Positions 62,634 to 64,000 of a stretch of DNA of 64,000 nucleotides are shown here, piece by piece. The DNA comes from Planctomycetota bacterium. GTDB taxonomy: Bacteria; Planctomycetota; UBA1135; GCA-002686595. The stretch is taken from positions 876 through 64,875 of the forward strand of contig DUDB01000061.1 of assembly GCA_012959525.1 (NCBI GenBank), in the 5' to 3' direction. The position numbers were made by a program, and so were the translations under genes. Positions within the stretch are counted from its first letter, which is position 1, and each line of letters starts with the position of its first letter. Under the pieces are notes generated by a model. That model did no database searches. It was not told the origin of the DNA and was given only the letters and a program-made list of their open reading frames with translations.

Positions 62634-64000
62634 ATGATCCTCTCCCCCCTCAACCGCCCGTTCCCGAAGATCGACCTGCACCTGGGCCTGAACTTGGGCC
62701 ACGATCGATCCGCCGCCATCGTCTCGGGTGGAAAACTACTTGTCGCCGTGGAAGAGGAGCGCCTCGACCGCTGCAAGCACAGCCCGGGACTGTCCCGGGT
62801 GGAAGGGGGGGTCGAGTGCGCACTACCCTGGAAGTCCATCCTGTACTGCCTGGAAACCGTGGGTGCGGACCTGAGCGACCTGACCAGCGTCACGGCCAAC
62901 TCCCCCGGCCGCGACATCGGACCCGAACTTACCGCGCAGGGCTTCAGCCAGGCGCGGATCCTCCAGATTCCCAGCCATCACCTCGCCCACGCCTACACGG
63001 CTTGGTGGCCGAGCGGGATGGACGAAGCCCTCGTCCTGGTTGTGGACGCTACCGGCAGCACGGACTCAGAGGGCAAGACCGAGTCCTACACGCTGTACCG
63101 CGGAGGCCCTGACGGGCTTGAAGCCCTGCACTCCGAGCGTGTCGACTCTCACTTGGCCGGAATGATGACCCTGGGCATGGTCTATGAAGAAGTGACACGC
63201 CGAATCGGATTCGTCACCTCCTTTGAGGGAGGGTTCAGCCAGGCGGAGGCCGGAAAGACCATGGGGCTCGCCCCCTATGGGGGTCAGGCCAAGAATCTGC
63301 GGCGTTGGATCGAAACCCAGCCGGGGTCGTACTCCTTGAAGATCCACGCCTATGACGCCCTGCTGGAGATCGAGGCCTTGCAGAAGCGCCACGAGAAGGT
63401 TGATGGCCCCCTCTGGATGCGTCCGCACCTTGTCGAGCTGGCCGCCAAGATCCAATCCGAACTCGAAGAGGCACTCATCCACCTGGTCGGAGAGGCGCAA
63501 CGCGAGACGTCCCTCAACAAGCTGTGCCTGGCCGGGGGTGTGGCCCTCAACTCCGTGGCCAATCACCGATTGGTTCGAACCCTCGGCCTTGAGGGGTTCT
63601 TCGCCTTCCCTGCGGCGGGTGACTCTGGAATCGCAGCCGGTTGCGCTTGGTGGGCAAGCCACCAGCACGGTGAAGGTCCGGCACGCCGGGAACGGCTGCG
63701 CGGGGCCGGCCTCGGCAAGCCCGCAAGTGAAGCGGAGATCGAGATGGCCCTGAGCGAGGTCGCCAATCAGGTGAAGGTAGAGCGCTTGGGGAATGCCCAG
63801 GTTCTGCAACGCAGCGCCGAGGCCCTCTCCACTGGCCGGGTCCTGGCCCGCTACGAAGGCGGCTGCGAGTATGGTCCGCGCGCCCTCGGCCAACGCTCGA
63901 TCATTGCGGACCCCACCTTCGAGCGCATGCGTGACGTACTCAATGCTCGGGTCAAGCACCGGGAATCCTACCGGCCATTCGCTCCGGTCATCCCCCTCGA
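62634..64000 (+). CDS. Carbamoyltransferase (NodU/CmcH/TobZ family), C-terminus beyond the window
   Basis: The frame is open from ATG 62634 to the window edge (455 complete codons), so the protein is partial. It has LGLNLGHDRSAAIVSGGKLL and AVEEERLDRCKHSPG near the start, SHHLAHAY (114-121, metal-binding His pair) and VDATGSTDSEGKT. AGKTMGLAPYGG and LCLAGGVALNSVANHRLV follow, and finally YEGGCEYGPRALGQRSIIAD with HRESYRPFAPVIP, the C-terminal domain start. These enzymes make carbamoyl-adenylate from carbamoyl phosphate and ATP and pass the carbamoyl group to a sugar or natural-product hydroxyl. With the nearby GT-C-like and phosphodiesterase genes, a cell-surface glycan or small molecule is a plausible target; this is inference. 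Confidence 0.93.
   Translation, partial: MILSPLNRPFPKIDLHLGLNLGHDRSAAIVSGGKLLVAVEEERLDRCKHSPGLSRVEGGVECALPWKSILYCLETVGADLSDLTSVTANSPGRDIGPELTAQGFSQARILQIPSHHLAHAYTAWWPSGMDEALVLVVDATGSTDSEGKTESYTLYRGGPDGLEALHSERVDSHLAGMMTLGMVYEEVTRRIGFVTSFEGGFSQAEAGKTMGLAPYGGQAKNLRRWIETQPGSYSLKIHAYDALLEIEALQKRHEKVDGPLWMRPHLVELAAKIQSELEEALIHLVGEAQRETSLNKLCLAGGVALNSVANHRLVRTLGLEGFFAFPAAGDSGIAAGCAWWASHQHGEGPARRERLRGAGLGKPASEAEIEMALSEVANQVKVERLGNAQVLQRSAEALSTGRVLARYEGGCEYGPRALGQRSIIADPTFERMRDVLNARVKHRESYRPFAPVIPL

Overview
The window is high-GC bacterial DNA, most likely from a member of the Planctomycetota. The main evidence is the adjacent pair of a PSCyt1/DUF1549/DUF1553 protein (21098-24040) and a DUF1501 protein (24030-25442). 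Supporting evidence is a Tat-exported Gfo/Idh/MocA oxidoreductase, a GTG-started Ser/Thr kinase with tandem TPRs, sulfatase-superfamily proteins, and a set of secreted proteins sharing one C-terminal domain of about 130 residues. No phage, IS element, CRISPR array or rRNA is visible. One tRNA-Leu(UAG) is present. Lineage is inferred from gene content only.

Layout. 1-4.5 kb: a cut-off secreted beta-helix protein, a lipoprotein-type RidA homologue, an ABHD14-like hydrolase, and a beta-propeller lipoprotein whose signal peptide is separated from its ATG by an in-frame TGA. 4.9-10.7 kb: DEAD-box helicase, Gfo/Idh/MocA oxidoreductase and a kinase with eight tandem 126-bp TPR units. 10.8-15.4 kb: choice-of-anchor-B-like and NHL-repeat secreted proteins. 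15.5-18.4 kb: rsmD, divergent pdxJ, then a gene read as two pieces around a TGA. This gene is best explained as one 498-residue thioredoxin-fold selenoprotein with a U-A-G-C active site and a SECIS-like hairpin directly after the TGA. 18.5-26.5 kb: a two-part hydrolase/sialidase-like protein, the PSCyt and DUF1501 genes and dapA. Between the first two lies an orphan 31-codon scrap of the shared C-terminal domain. 26.6-31.7 kb: a carbohydrate-binding-like secreted protein, clpB behind a double palindrome, and a putative degenerate metallopeptidase. 32-38 kb: a discoidin-domain protein, YigZ, a double C-type-lectin-like protein, a class C beta-lactamase-like hydrolase and a PH-domain membrane protein. 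38-46.8 kb: an AAA ATPase coupled to a small two-CxxC protein, ClC channel, bacilliredoxin, tRNA-Leu, MscS channel, oligoribonuclease-like exonuclease, HtrA-like protease and MATE exporter. 46.8-64 kb: GNAT, phytase-like protein, tricorn-like protease, subtilase, a divergent sulfatase-like / phosphodiesterase pair with an overlapping membrane protein, a TPR lipoprotein, a regulatory-domain protein and a cut-off carbamoyltransferase.

Housekeeping genes (rsmD, pdxJ, dapA, clpB, yigZ, tRNA) are interspersed with a large exported proteome for polymer binding and breakdown. The most notable item is the selenoprotein at 16937-18433. Next are the shared C-terminal domain family (four full members plus one fragment), the paired palindromes upstream of clpB, and the TGA in the 2298-4448 lipoprotein.
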